Part shown: positions 35,299 through 43,636 of the stretch, piece by piece
Layout: each line of letters begins with the position of its first letter
Position numbering within the stretch: position 1 is the stretch's first letter
Assembly: GCA_016926955.1 (NCBI GenBank)
Contig: JAFGNN010000069.1
Span: 1-64,000, forward strand
Length of the DNA: 64,000 nt
Source of the DNA: Spirochaetales bacterium
Lineage (GTDB): Bacteria > Spirochaetota > Spirochaetia > Treponematales > UBA12059
Direction of reading: 5' to 3'
Program-made: the position numbers and the translations under genes
The notes under the pieces: model-generated
Seen by the model: only the letters and a program-made list of their open reading frames with translations
Told to the model about the DNA's origin: nothing
The model's database searches: none

Positions 35299-35747
35299 CG
35301 TGCGAGGAATTCAGGAACCGCCTGGACCGGGCTGACGGAACGAGGCCTCGCGGCATAGACGTCGTCGCCCACATGGCGCGCTGCCCCGTCTGCCGGGAGC
35401 TGGCCGGCCGGCAGGCGACCGCCCTCGACCTGTACCGCGCCCCGTACGCGGGCGGCGACCGCGATTTCGTCCGCTCCGTCATGGAAGTGCTGCCTTTCCT
35501 GCCCAAGCCGCGTCGTGAGGTGGGTCTCCGCGAATGGGCGATGGTCGGGCTGGCTCTGGCGGGAAGTTCGGTTGTCGCGGCGGTTTCGCTCGGGGCGGGC
35601 CTGGCCGAGAAGGCCTTCGGGGCGAGCTACGTGCTGCCGCTCGGCATCGTTTTCGGCCTCGCGCTGACCGCGTACGGGCTCGTATTCATAGCGAGCCACC
35701 TCGAGCTGCTATCCAAGACCTTCCACGTCCGCGAAAGGACACCGTGA
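35295..35747 (+). CDS. Anti-sigma factor with zinc-binding ZAS motif
   Basis: The 150-residue protein carries HMARCPVCREL near residue 26, the H-x3-C-x2-C zinc anti-sigma motif. A cytoplasmic linker and two transmembrane helices follow (WAMVGLALAGSSVVAAVSL; LPLGIVFGLALTAYGLVFI). It would hold the ECF sigma at the membrane and release it on a signal. The ATG at 35295 overlaps the sigma stop, giving near-stoichiometric production. Confidence 0.85.
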   Translation: MTCEEFRNRLDRADGTRPRGIDVVAHMARCPVCRELAGRQATALDLYRAPYAGGDRDFVRSVMEVLPFLPKPRREVGLREWAMVGLALAGSSVVAAVSLGAGLAEKAFGASYVLPLGIVFGLALTAYGLVFIASHLELLSKTFHVRERTP

Positions 35748-35763
35748 AAACGCCCGAAAAATG

Positions 35764-35935
35764 ACCACGGAGGCACGGAGTTCAGGAGAAAAGAGGGAGA
35801 ATCAAGGGGGTTTGGGATTCAATCCCTTACCACCTCTTCCTCCCTCTTCGCTGCGTCGCTTCGCGCCGCTTTCAACAAGGAATGGATTGTAGCGCGCGCT
35901 CGTCGCGCGCTTCCTCATCCGTTTCTCCGTGTCTG
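35764..35935. repeat. Dispersed ACCACGGAG palindromic intergenic repeat, copy A
   Basis: The sequence starts ACCACGGAGGCACGGAGTT and continues with a GAGGGAGAA block. After the inner spacer come TCTTCCTCCCTCTT and, at the far end, TCTCCGTGTC, so the outer arms are complementary. A second copy lies at 41356-41477. It behaves as a REP-like extragenic palindrome and could end the anti-sigma transcript. Confidence 0.7.
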
Positions 35936-36003
35936 CGCCCTCCGGGCGCTTTCGGAGTGGAATGGATTAAGGTGCCCGCCATGGGCGGGCTACCTCATCT
36001 GTG
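35879..36003. repeat. Two related hairpin cassettes between GGAATGGATT and CCTCATC
   Basis: GGAATGGATT or its near match occurs at 35879-35888 and 35959-35968. Each copy is followed by a different GC-rich hairpin (35891-35911 and 35974-35990) and then CCTCATC. The flanks are conserved while the hairpin sequence differs. The rest of this interval (to 36014) shows no gene. Confidence 0.6.
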
Positions 36004-36014
36004 GTTTTCTTAAG

Positions 36015-36548
36015 CTAGTTGCCTTCCTTGACGATCTCGATCTTGATGCCTTCGGGCTGCTCGACCTGCTCCTTCGGGGGCACCGAGATCCGCAGGATGC
36101 CGTTGGTGAAGACCGCCTTTACCAGGCCCTGCTCGAACTTGTCGGCCGGAACGTAGTACTTCTGCTTGTCCACGTCCTTGAGCTTCAGGCGGCGCTTGAT
36201 GTAGCGAACGCCCTCGTCGGCGACGCCCTCGAGCCCGATGCGGGCCGAGAAGATCATGTAATCACCCTGGAACGAAAGGCTGATGTCATTCTCGGAGAAG
36301 CCCGAGAGGGCGAATTCGAAGACTATCGAGCGATCTTGCGTCAGGTAGATGTTCATGGGCGGGTAGGAATAGGACGGATACCAGTCGGCGTTCTCGTCCT
36401 GCCCCTCGCCGAACCAGGGACCGCGGGGGCCGTGGCCGCCTTCGTGGGTTCCGAAGTTTTCGCGTACCTCGCTGCCGAACGAACGGGCTGCCTCGAAGAT
36501 CTCGTCGAGCATGGACCCGATGTCCACGTACATGCGATTGCCTTTCAT
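36015..36548 (-). CDS. Small heat-shock protein, Hsp20/alpha-crystallin family
   Basis: The 177-residue chaperone has an N-terminal region, then an alpha-crystallin domain from about residue 65 (MNIYLTQDRSIVFEFALSGFSENDISLSFQGDYMIFSAR). It closes with GLVKAVFTNGILRISVPP and a short tail ending in IKIEIVKE. It would bind unfolding proteins without ATP. The ATG at 36548 has GGGAG 7 bp upstream and is preferred over 36656. An 11-bp stem-loop sits in the 5' leader. The gene is separated from the upstream 5'-nucleotidase by a terminator. Confidence 0.92.
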   Translation of the reverse strand: MKGNRMYVDIGSMLDEIFEAARSFGSEVRENFGTHEGGHGPRGPWFGEGQDENADWYPSYSYPPMNIYLTQDRSIVFEFALSGFSENDISLSFQGDYMIFSARIGLEGVADEGVRYIKRRLKLKDVDKQKYYVPADKFEQGLVKAVFTNGILRISVPPKEQVEQPEGIKIEIVKEGN

Positions 36549-36625
36549 GACCGTACTCCCGCGACGACGCGCTTTCCGCGTCCGTCGCATCCACAGTGAT
36601 GGCCCCCCGTACGGAGCGGCCTGCA

Positions 36626-36658
36626 GGACGGTTCGCCCCGAGCGGGCGCGAACCATCC
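36626..36658 (-). promoter_or_regulatory. Stem-loop in the hsp20 leader
   Basis: Arms 36626-36636 and 36648-36658 pair over 11 positions with one G-U type mismatch and a 10-nt loop. It lies about 80-110 bp upstream of the start codon, too far to mask the ribosome site directly. No CIRCE sequence is seen. Confidence 0.4.
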
Positions 36659-36670
36659 TTCGTTAAAAAT

Positions 36671-36687
36671 AAGCCCGCGCCGGGCTT
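36671..36687 (-). terminator. Terminator of the 5'-nucleotidase gene
   Basis: AAGCCCG (36671-36677) pairs with CGGGCTT (36681-36687) around a 3-nt loop. On the minus strand it is followed by ATTTTTAA. It lies 84 bp beyond the 5'-nucleotidase stop. Confidence 0.75.
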
Positions 36688-36770
36688 TTATCAAGCGCGG
36701 CGCGGGCAGCTTGCGGAATCGTAAGAACTGCCGCCGGATCGGGGAACGTCCCCGGGGCCGGCGCCGCTTC

Positions 36771-38636
36771 CTACTTCGCGGGATACATCATCGGCAAGGA
36801 GACCTCGGCGCCGGCGGCGGCCAGGTCCTCGGGGATGAACTTCCAGTTGTTGTCGGTGCCGACCTTGACCACTCCGGATTTGCCCTCGAACCACTTGAGC
36901 ATGTAGTAGCGGAGGTCCTTGGTGGTGGCGCTCGTCACCTTGGCCATGGTCAGGATCTCGTCGGCGCTCAGGCCGGTCGCCTTGAGGTGGCCGCCGCCGC
37001 CGGAGGCGCGGTAGGAGTTGATGGCGACGGTGTAGACCTTGTCCAGGACGAAGGGAGAGCCGTCGTCCATGGAGCTGATGGCGACGCGGCTGCCGGCCGG
37101 CTTCGTGACGTCGACCGTGTACTTGATGCCCGCGGCGGAGTCGTAGTTGTACGGCCTCGACACGGTGTCATAGCTCTGGTAGCGCTCGTTGTAGACCGGC
37201 TTGCCGGAGGAATCCTTCTTGAAGGCGATCAGGGAGTCGTCCGGGCTGTCCATCGTCTCGACCCAGACGCCGTACGAGGACTCCAGGAACATGTCGATCT
37301 GGGCGCCGGTGAGTTCCATGGTGTAGAGGAAATTCTCGTACTTGTAGAGGTTGAACATGTCGCGGACGTAGAGGGTTCCGTCGGCGCTCGAGGGGACGAT
37401 CGAGGTGTTGTCGAGCGGGGCGGTGATGGAGATGTCCGCGGGCTTGAGGCCGTTGGTGGGGTCGCGGGTGATCTCGAGCTGGATGGTGTGGATCAGGTCG
37501 ACGAACGGGGAGTCTGCGGTCATCGAATCCTTGGCGTAGATCTTGCCGTCCATCTTGCCAACCGGCCGGTCGACCCAAGCCTTGACCGCGTCGTAGGCGG
37601 GCTGGAATTTGGCCATGAAGTCCGCGTCGGCCGGCACGCCCTTAACGCTGACGAGCGAGCCCTCGACCTTCTTGGTCCAGGTACCGGCTTCCTTGTCCCA
37701 GAGCAGTTCCATGCGGACGACGGGGACAGACTGAGCGCCGGCGAGACCGCCGTAGATCGGGACGACCTTGCCGTCCGGATCGGTGATGACCTTGCCGGCT
37801 TTCTTGGTCTCGGGATCGTAGCCGGGGCCGGACCAGCCTGAGTGGTCGTGGCCGACGAAGATCATGTCGAAGCCGCTGACGCGCTCGGCCACCAGCTGGC
37901 TGGCGTTCTCGTTGGCGATCTTGTCGGCGGTGACGCCGCCGTAGGTGTAGTCTACGCCGGCGTGGAAGAGGCCGATGAGCACATCGGGCTTTTCCTTGTC
38001 CTGGATGATCTTCACCCACTTCCTGGCGGAGTCGACCATGTCCTCGAATTCCATGCCGGTCCAGAACTGGGGAGGCAGCCATTCGGGGATCTTGGGAGTG
38101 ATCAGGCCGAGGATGGCGATCTTTACGCCCTGGCGCTCGATGATGGTGTAGGGCTTGAAGTAGGGGGTGCCGTCGGGCTTGACCGCGTTGGCGGTGACCA
38201 CGTCGGCGTCGAGCTCGGCGTAGAGCTTGTCGTAGACGGCGTGGCCGGCTTCGATGTCGTGGTTGCCGACCGAGACCGCGTCGAAATCCATGAAGTTGAG
38301 CATCTCGCCCCACATGTGCGGGACGTCGATCTTCTCGAAGTTGTAATAGTAGACGGGCGGCTGGCCCTGGAGGCTGTCGCCGTTCTCGAGCAGGACCACC
38401 TCGTTGCCGGGCTTGGCGCGCTCGGCCTTGACGATGGTGGCGATCTGGGCCAGGGAGGTGTCTGAGGGCTTGGCCGTGATGAAGTTGTACGGGAAGGCCG
38501 AGCCGTGGATGTCGGTGGTCTCGATGAAGGTGATGACCAGCGGCTCCTCGGCGTACTTCTCGAACGGCGAGGCGCACGAGACGACCGCTAGCAGGGTCGC
38601 GACGAGCGCGAAACCGAGCATGATTCGCTTGCGCAT
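36771..38636 (-). CDS. Periplasmic/surface 5'-nucleotidase lipoprotein (UshA/YfkN family)
   Basis: The 621-residue protein starts with a lipoprotein signal (LVATLLAVVSCASPF, Cys near 21). The metallophosphatase domain has ETTDIHGSAF, ENGDSLQG, VGNHDIEAG, LFHAGVD and GHDHSG. The C-terminal 5'-nucleotidase domain includes NSYRASGGGGH and YNYDSAAGIKY. It would hydrolyse nucleotides or cyclic nucleotides outside the cytoplasm to salvage nucleosides and phosphate. The ATG at 38636 has AAGGAG upstream, and the promoter at 38687-38714 excludes the longer frame starting at 38714. It is transcribed alone. Confidence 0.92.
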   Translation of the reverse strand: MRKRIMLGFALVATLLAVVSCASPFEKYAEEPLVITFIETTDIHGSAFPYNFITAKPSDTSLAQIATIVKAERAKPGNEVVLLENGDSLQGQPPVYYYNFEKIDVPHMWGEMLNFMDFDAVSVGNHDIEAGHAVYDKLYAELDADVVTANAVKPDGTPYFKPYTIIERQGVKIAILGLITPKIPEWLPPQFWTGMEFEDMVDSARKWVKIIQDKEKPDVLIGLFHAGVDYTYGGVTADKIANENASQLVAERVSGFDMIFVGHDHSGWSGPGYDPETKKAGKVITDPDGKVVPIYGGLAGAQSVPVVRMELLWDKEAGTWTKKVEGSLVSVKGVPADADFMAKFQPAYDAVKAWVDRPVGKMDGKIYAKDSMTADSPFVDLIHTIQLEITRDPTNGLKPADISITAPLDNTSIVPSSADGTLYVRDMFNLYKYENFLYTMELTGAQIDMFLESSYGVWVETMDSPDDSLIAFKKDSSGKPVYNERYQSYDTVSRPYNYDSAAGIKYTVDVTKPAGSRVAISSMDDGSPFVLDKVYTVAINSYRASGGGGHLKATGLSADEILTMAKVTSATTKDLRYYMLKWFEGKSGVVKVGTDNNWKFIPEDLAAAGAEVSLPMMYPAK

Positions 38637-38686
38637 GATGGCTCCTTTATGGTGGTGTTCCAGCCGACCGTTCGGCGGGAACGAAC

Positions 38687-38714
38687 AGTGTACACCCGCT
38701 TCCGGATTGCTCAA
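38687..38714 (-). promoter_or_regulatory. Putative promoter of the 5'-nucleotidase gene
   Basis: On the minus strand TTGAGC (38714-38709) is followed after 16 bp by TGTACACT, whose TACACT (38692-38687) is the -10. The start codon is about 50 bp downstream. Confidence 0.5.
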
Positions 38715-38770
38715 AGCGATATCAGTCCGGGTTGCCCGGGTTTCCCCGACGGGCGCGGGCCGATGCCGGA

Positions 38771-39304
38771 TCAGCGACGGCGACGCTCGAGCTCGCGCAC
38801 CTTCGAGGCGGCGTCGCGACAGGCGCGCGCGTCGCCGAGCGCCTCGCAGGCGTCGCGGAGGTTGAACCAGGCATCGTAGTCCTCCGGCGCGAGGGCGACG
38901 GCCTTCTCGAAGCAGGCGCGGGCTTCCGCGAGGCGGCCCGACACGAAGCGGACCACGCCGAGGTCGTTCCAGGCTGCCGCCAGCTCGGGGTCGAGCTCGA
39001 GGGCGCGACGGTAGAGGCGTTCGGCTTCCTTCACCTCGCCGCGTTCCCAGGCCGAGAGCCCGAGGGTGAGGGTCAGGTCAGCGCGTTCGCCGCCGAGGGC
39101 CAGGGATCGGGCGAAGGCCTCGTCCGCTTCGACGGGGCGTCCCGCGCGCTGCAGGGCGACGCCGAGGTTGAAGGCCAGGTCGGCCGATGAAGGGTCGAGC
39201 TCGAGCGCCTCGCGGAAGGCCTCAGCGGCTTCCAGGGGGCGCCCCGAGTCGGAGAGGGCGCGTCCGCGCTCGTCCAGTTCCCTCGCCCGATCGGGTCCGT
39301 CCAT
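38771..39304 (-). CDS. TPR-repeat protein
   Basis: The 177-residue protein consists of about four to five tetratricopeptide repeats (for example AAEAFREALELDPSSADLAFNLG, AERLYRRALELDPELAAAWNDLG and ARACFEKAVALAPEDYDAWFNL). It has no signal peptide, so it is probably a cytoplasmic protein-interaction module. The ATG at 39304 has GGAGG upstream and lies 4 nt after a TAG in another frame of the upstream gene, suggesting tight coupling. The open frame of the beta-galactosidase gene overlaps it by 232 bp, which is probably an artefact of a frameshift there. Confidence 0.85.
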   Translation of the reverse strand: MDGPDRARELDERGRALSDSGRPLEAAEAFREALELDPSSADLAFNLGVALQRAGRPVEADEAFARSLALGGERADLTLTLGLSAWERGEVKEAERLYRRALELDPELAAAWNDLGVVRFVSGRLAEARACFEKAVALAPEDYDAWFNLRDACEALGDARACRDAASKVRELERRRR

Positions 39305-41337
39305 GGGCTAGGTCCTCCTCCCCTCGGCGCGGCGGGCCCGCGTCTCGGGACCGCCGCCCAGTCCCAGGGCCCGAGCGCGCGGCCGAGGACGCGCCGCGCT
39401 TTCGCGGAATGGTTGAGGACCAGGTCGACGCGGCGCCCCGAGGCGTCGAGCCGCGGCACGCGTTCCAGGTCCGCGCCGAGGAAGCGCGCGTCGACGCCGG
39501 CGTCCTTGAATATCCGCCTGAAGAGCAAAACCATGCCGAGCGGGTCAGGGCTGGTGCCGAGATACCAGACGCGGCCCTTGCCGAGCCGGTTGAGCGTCGC
39601 GCAGGGGGTTCCGCGGTAATGGAGCGAGCGGTCGGTCCACCACGCGACCGGCTCGGCGGTATCGGGTTCGACCAGGTCGGCCCAGACTGTCCCGCGGGCC
39701 GGGAGCATCCCGACGCGCATGCGCGCCGAACCCGTGCCGAGGCTTTCGAAACGCCTCACCGTCACCCCTGCGAGCGGCCGGAAGAGGCCGGGCAACGGCA
39801 GGTCCACCGAGAAATTCCCCGGGCTGCGCGCGCCCGCGCGGAAGCCGAGCACGAGGACGCCGCCGGCGTGGACCCAGGCTCCGAGCCGTTCGACGAGCCT
39901 TGGATCCGCCATCTGGTGCAGCGGCAGCGACAGGATGCGATAGCGCGCGAGCGTCTCCGCGTCGAGGGCCTCGGCGGCCACCACGTCGGTGCCGACGCCG
40001 AAGGTGGCGAATGGGGCGAAGGCCCGCGCGAACTCCATGTCGAAGCCCGCCTGCATCCAGGGCGTCTCGCGCAGCACGAGGCCCTCGGACAGGTACTGCT
40101 CGCGGAGCACCCTGGCATCGTCCTTGCGGAAGGCGACGCAGGCCTCTGCGGGGACCCGCGCGGAGACGATTCCGTCGAGTTCGGCCTTTGCCCGCGCCGC
40201 CGTCCCGCGCAGGGCGGCGCCGCGGGAGGTCTCGCGGTCGTCCGTGTCGTGGAGGCCGAGGCAGAGCTGCTCCTGGCCGTAGGGGGCGGTGCGCCAACGG
40301 AACCAGACTATCCTGTCGGCGCCGCGCGCGATCGCCTGGACTGTCCACAGGGCGGCCTGACGGTCGTCGGGCAGGCGGCCGAGCGCGACGTGGCCCTGCA
40401 TGCCCGCGAACTGCTCCATGACCGTGAAGGGCCTTCCGTTCTTGAGGCCGCGGACGTGCGAAAGCATCCCGGCCGTCGCCTGCCATGGAAGCGGCGCGTC
40501 CTGCGGCCCCCAGATGGGGTAGTTGTCCCAGCTCGCGAAGTCCATGGACGCGACGAGCGCGCGGTGGTCGATGGCATTCGAGAGCGGAGGCGGGTAGAGG
40601 TTGGTCGTGATCCACCGCTCCGGATCAACGTGTCCGCGGAGGGCGGAGACCTGGGCGTCAGCGAAGGCGACGGCGGAATCGGAGCAGAAGCGGTCGTAAT
40701 CGAGGAGCAGGCCAGGGTTGTGGTGCGACGAAACCTGGTCGCGCGGGACGGGGACTTGGTCGAAACGCTCGTAGACCGCGCCCCAGAACACGGCGCCCCA
40801 GGCGGCGTTCATCGCGGCGGGAGACCGGTATTTCGCCTCGAGCCAGCGGCGCCAGGCGGCGCGGCAATTGTCGCAGACGCAGCGGTCCGAACCCTCGTGG
40901 CCGAGCTCGTTGTCGACCTGGAAGCCGGCGACGCGCCGGTCCTTTCCGTAATGGTCTCCGATGGCTTCCGCGAGGCGGGTCGACGCCTCGCGGTAGCCTG
41001 CATGGTTGAAGCAGCCGGCGCGCCGGGTTCCGTAGTCGCGCGTCAGGCCGGAGGGGTGGACTTGGAGCAGGTCGGGGAATTCATCGAGCAAGCGCGGCGG
41101 GAAGGTGGCCGTCGGCGTTCCGACGACCGCCTTGATCCCGTGGCGATCGAGCGCGGCCAGCGCGCGGTCGAAGAGGCCGAATTCATAGCGGCCCGGCTCC
41201 GGCTCCACGAGCGTCCAGGCGAACTCCATGACGCGCGCGATACGGATACCGAAGGCGGCCATGCGCCGCGCGTCGTCGTCCCAGCGCCCTTCATCCCACT
41301 GCTCCGGATACCAATCCACCCCGAACTCAAGCGCCAT
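39073..41337 (-). CDS. GH42 beta-galactosidase with suspect C-terminal frame
   Basis: The 754-codon frame encodes a glycoside hydrolase family 42 enzyme: FGVDWYPEQW at residue 5, acid/base Glu in DNELGHE (Glu144), the zinc-site cysteines CVCDNC (153-158), nucleophile Glu in VMEQFAG near 300, and a trimerisation domain after 390. It would hydrolyse beta-galactosides. From about residue 675 the translation turns Pro/Arg/Ser-rich and runs 232 bp into the TPR gene, unlike the family. A +1 shift in the G/C-rich tract around 39340-39360 would reach a TAG at 39308-39310, just before the TPR start. I infer a frameshift or sequencing error there. The ATG at 41337 has GGAGAGG upstream. Confidence 0.85.
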   Translation of the reverse strand: MALEFGVDWYPEQWDEGRWDDDARRMAAFGIRIARVMEFAWTLVEPEPGRYEFGLFDRALAALDRHGIKAVVGTPTATFPPRLLDEFPDLLQVHPSGLTRDYGTRRAGCFNHAGYREASTRLAEAIGDHYGKDRRVAGFQVDNELGHEGSDRCVCDNCRAAWRRWLEAKYRSPAAMNAAWGAVFWGAVYERFDQVPVPRDQVSSHHNPGLLLDYDRFCSDSAVAFADAQVSALRGHVDPERWITTNLYPPPLSNAIDHRALVASMDFASWDNYPIWGPQDAPLPWQATAGMLSHVRGLKNGRPFTVMEQFAGMQGHVALGRLPDDRQAALWTVQAIARGADRIVWFRWRTAPYGQEQLCLGLHDTDDRETSRGAALRGTAARAKAELDGIVSARVPAEACVAFRKDDARVLREQYLSEGLVLRETPWMQAGFDMEFARAFAPFATFGVGTDVVAAEALDAETLARYRILSLPLHQMADPRLVERLGAWVHAGGVLVLGFRAGARSPGNFSVDLPLPGLFRPLAGVTVRRFESLGTGSARMRVGMLPARGTVWADLVEPDTAEPVAWWTDRSLHYRGTPCATLNRLGKGRVWYLGTSPDPLGMVLLFRRIFKDAGVDARFLGADLERVPRLDASGRRVDLVLNHSAKARRVLGRALGPWDWAAVPRRGPAAPRGGGPSPWTDPIGRGNWTSADAPSPTRGAPWKPLRPSARRSSSTLHRPTWPSTSASPCSARDAPSKRTRPSPDPWPSAANALT

Positions 41338-41355
41338 GACCTCTCCATTGGTTGA

Positions 41356-41477
41356 ACCACGGAGCCACGGAGTTGAGGAGGGAAGAGGGAGAAAACTTGA
41401 GGGAAAGGGTGACCATCAGTCCCTTCTTTCCAAATTCTTCCTCCCTCTTGACTCCGTGCCTCCCTGTCTCCGTGGTT
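41356..41477. repeat. Dispersed ACCACGGAG palindromic intergenic repeat, copy B
   Basis: The left arm begins ACCACGGAGCCACGGAGTT and the right arm ends TCTCCGTGGT. Inner AGAGGGAGAA and TTCCTCCCTCTT blocks match copy A at 35764. It fills the gap between the adenylate cyclase stop and the beta-galactosidase start. Confidence 0.75.
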
Positions 41478-41491
41478 CGATTCTCGCATTT

Positions 41492-43540
41492 CTATGCGCG
41501 GGTTTTGGACATGCAGGTTTCCAGGTAGAAGCGGACGGCGCCGTCCTCGGGCACGAGCTCGAGCGCCTTGCGGAAATGGAACATGGCGTCCGGGAAATCC
41601 TTGCCATAGTACGACAGCATGCCCTGCTCGAAGAAGGTGTTGGCGCGCATCTTGCGGTCGAAGAGGGCGGGGTCGAGGCCGTCGAGGATTTCGAAGATGG
41701 AGACAGGCGCCGCCTTGCCCATGACGCGGACCTTGCCGAAGAAGCGGTAGTGGTAGGAACCCGGGTCGGTAAGGGTCTTGAAGCACTGCTCCGAGATGAC
41801 GATGCCCAGGTTGAAGGCTTTGGCTATGGCTTGCAGGCGCGAAGCCAGGTTGACCGAGTCCGAGACGACGGTGTTCTCCATGCGCTCGTCGACTCCGACC
41901 ACGCCGAGCATGAGGTCGCCCGTGTGGATGCCGACGCCCATGGCGATAGGCGCGTAGCCCGAGTTGGCCCGGTGCCGGTTGTACTCGATGACGCGCTTCT
42001 GCATTTCGACGGCGGCCGCCACGGCGTCGTCGGCCGCGGTCCGGCCGGGGAAGAGCGCCATGATGGCGTCGCCGATGTACTTGTCCACGAAGCCGCCGCG
42101 CTCCTTGATCACGGGCACCATGCGCGCCAGGTAGGAATTCACGAAGCGGAAATTCTCCTCGGGAGTCAGGCGCTCCGACAGCGAGGTGAAGGAGCGTATG
42201 TCGGAGAAGAAGATGGTCATCTCGCGGCGGACGTGGTCGCCGAGCTTGAGGTCGACCACGCCGGCCTTCTGGAGCTCGTCGAGGAACTCGCGCGGTATGA
42301 ACCGCCCCATCGAGGTCTCGAGGCCTTCGACGTAGCTGCCGAGGTGGGACGCGGCGTCGAACGCGTCGCAGACCTCCTGGAGGCTCGCCGAGAGGGCCGC
42401 GAGCCAGAGGACCACGACCCCGGCAGGCTCGATGGCGAGGCTGGAAAGCACCGAATCACGGAGCGGTATGCGCGCCACGAAGGCGGCCGCTGCCATGAGC
42501 GAAGCCGGCAGGATCAGGCGGGAGCAGGACGCGCCTTGAGCCGCGTTCCTGAGCACTCCGACGAATAGGACGATTCCGGCGATGACGAGGGCGACTTGCG
42601 CCGCGCTGGAGAGCGGGGCGGCGGGCACGAAGGGAAGGGCCGCGGCGAGGGCGAAGGGCATGGGCAGGACCATGGCGAAGATCCGGGCCGCCTTCGGCAG
42701 GCCGCCCGGGGCTATCGTCGAGAAGAGCAGGCCGAGGAGGGAAATCTGGAGCGCGTTCGCGGCGATCAGGCCGCGTTCGAGGACTCCGTCCGCGAAAGGC
42801 GCCAGGCGAAGCCAGGGCGAACCCCGGAAGGCATAGTAGGCCGAAAGGGCGAAAGCCCAGGCCGCAAGGACCGGAAGGTTTCTGTTGCCGTCGCGCCCGA
42901 GCCTGAGCGACAGCGCCAGGACTCCGGCCACGGCGAAGAAGGCCGTGAAGAAGACCACGAGCGCCGCCGTTCCGACCCGGAAGTCGAAGATGCGCTCGGG
43001 CGTTCCGAGCAGGATGAACGATCCTTGCGCGGGTGGCGATTCGAGCAGGCGGTCGCCGCCTTCGACGACGAGCTCGATGGTCGCGCCGTTTCCGCTTGCC
43101 GTGAAGCGCAGCGGCGGAGGCGTGCGCCCGACCCGGTTGGCGCTGCGCCGGAATAGCGTTGCGCCGTCGACGGATACGCGCGAAAGGTTTTCCGGATGCG
43201 GCAGGCTCAGCCAGTATTCCCCGGGGCCGGGCAGGGCAACCGCGGCGCGGTAGCTCACCTGGCCCGCGGAGCGTTCCGGGTACAGGAAGCGCCATGGCGC
43301 GGAACGGAGCGGAATCCGGATCAAGGTCGAACCGGCGCGGTCGACGCGTTCCCATTCCCCGCTCATGATCAGGATGGAATCGTCGGAGAGCCTTGCGCCG
43401 GCCGCTCCGTTCGGGGCCGCCAGCGAACACGAGATGAGCAGGAGGACGAGCGCCGCGGGCGCCATCGGCGCCAGGCGCGCGGAGCGGCGTCGATAAGGGA
43501 CGGAGCCCGGAGCTCCGCGAAGCTTGGACGTTTTATCCAT
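41492..43540 (-). CDS. Class III adenylate cyclase with 7TMR-DISM-like sensor
   Basis: The 682-residue protein has a signal segment (MAPAALVLLLISCS, residues 26-39), a beta-rich outer domain to about 190, seven hydrophobic helices to about 405 and a cyclase domain. That domain shows IFFSDIRSFTSLSE with the first metal Asp, FVDKYIGDAIMALF with the substrate Lys and second Asp, and VVSDSVNLASRLQ with the adenine-selecting Asp and transition-state Asn/Arg. This supports ATP rather than GTP as substrate. A short TPR-like tail ends it. The start at 43540 lacks a good ribosome site; Met26 (43465) is possible. It would convert an external cue to cAMP. Confidence 0.9.
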   Translation of the reverse strand: MDKTSKLRGAPGSVPYRRRSARLAPMAPAALVLLLISCSLAAPNGAAGARLSDDSILIMSGEWERVDRAGSTLIRIPLRSAPWRFLYPERSAGQVSYRAAVALPGPGEYWLSLPHPENLSRVSVDGATLFRRSANRVGRTPPPLRFTASGNGATIELVVEGGDRLLESPPAQGSFILLGTPERIFDFRVGTAALVVFFTAFFAVAGVLALSLRLGRDGNRNLPVLAAWAFALSAYYAFRGSPWLRLAPFADGVLERGLIAANALQISLLGLLFSTIAPGGLPKAARIFAMVLPMPFALAAALPFVPAAPLSSAAQVALVIAGIVLFVGVLRNAAQGASCSRLILPASLMAAAAFVARIPLRDSVLSSLAIEPAGVVVLWLAALSASLQEVCDAFDAASHLGSYVEGLETSMGRFIPREFLDELQKAGVVDLKLGDHVRREMTIFFSDIRSFTSLSERLTPEENFRFVNSYLARMVPVIKERGGFVDKYIGDAIMALFPGRTAADDAVAAAVEMQKRVIEYNRHRANSGYAPIAMGVGIHTGDLMLGVVGVDERMENTVVSDSVNLASRLQAIAKAFNLGIVISEQCFKTLTDPGSYHYRFFGKVRVMGKAAPVSIFEILDGLDPALFDRKMRANTFFEQGMLSYYGKDFPDAMFHFRKALELVPEDGAVRFYLETCMSKTRA

Positions 43541-43580
43541 GCATCGAGTATCGGTCGCCGCTCCGGGTCTTTCCAGTCGG

Positions 43581-43609
43581 GACGCCGCGCGGGGGCGCCG
43601 CGCGGCGTC
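43581..43609 (-). terminator. Hairpin after the MFS gene
   Basis: 43581-43590 pairs perfectly with 43600-43609 (10 bp) between the MFS stop and the cyclase start. No U-tract follows on the minus strand, so termination is uncertain. Confidence 0.45.
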
Positions 43610-43636
43610 GTCCGAATCCGGCTCGACAGCGCGGGA

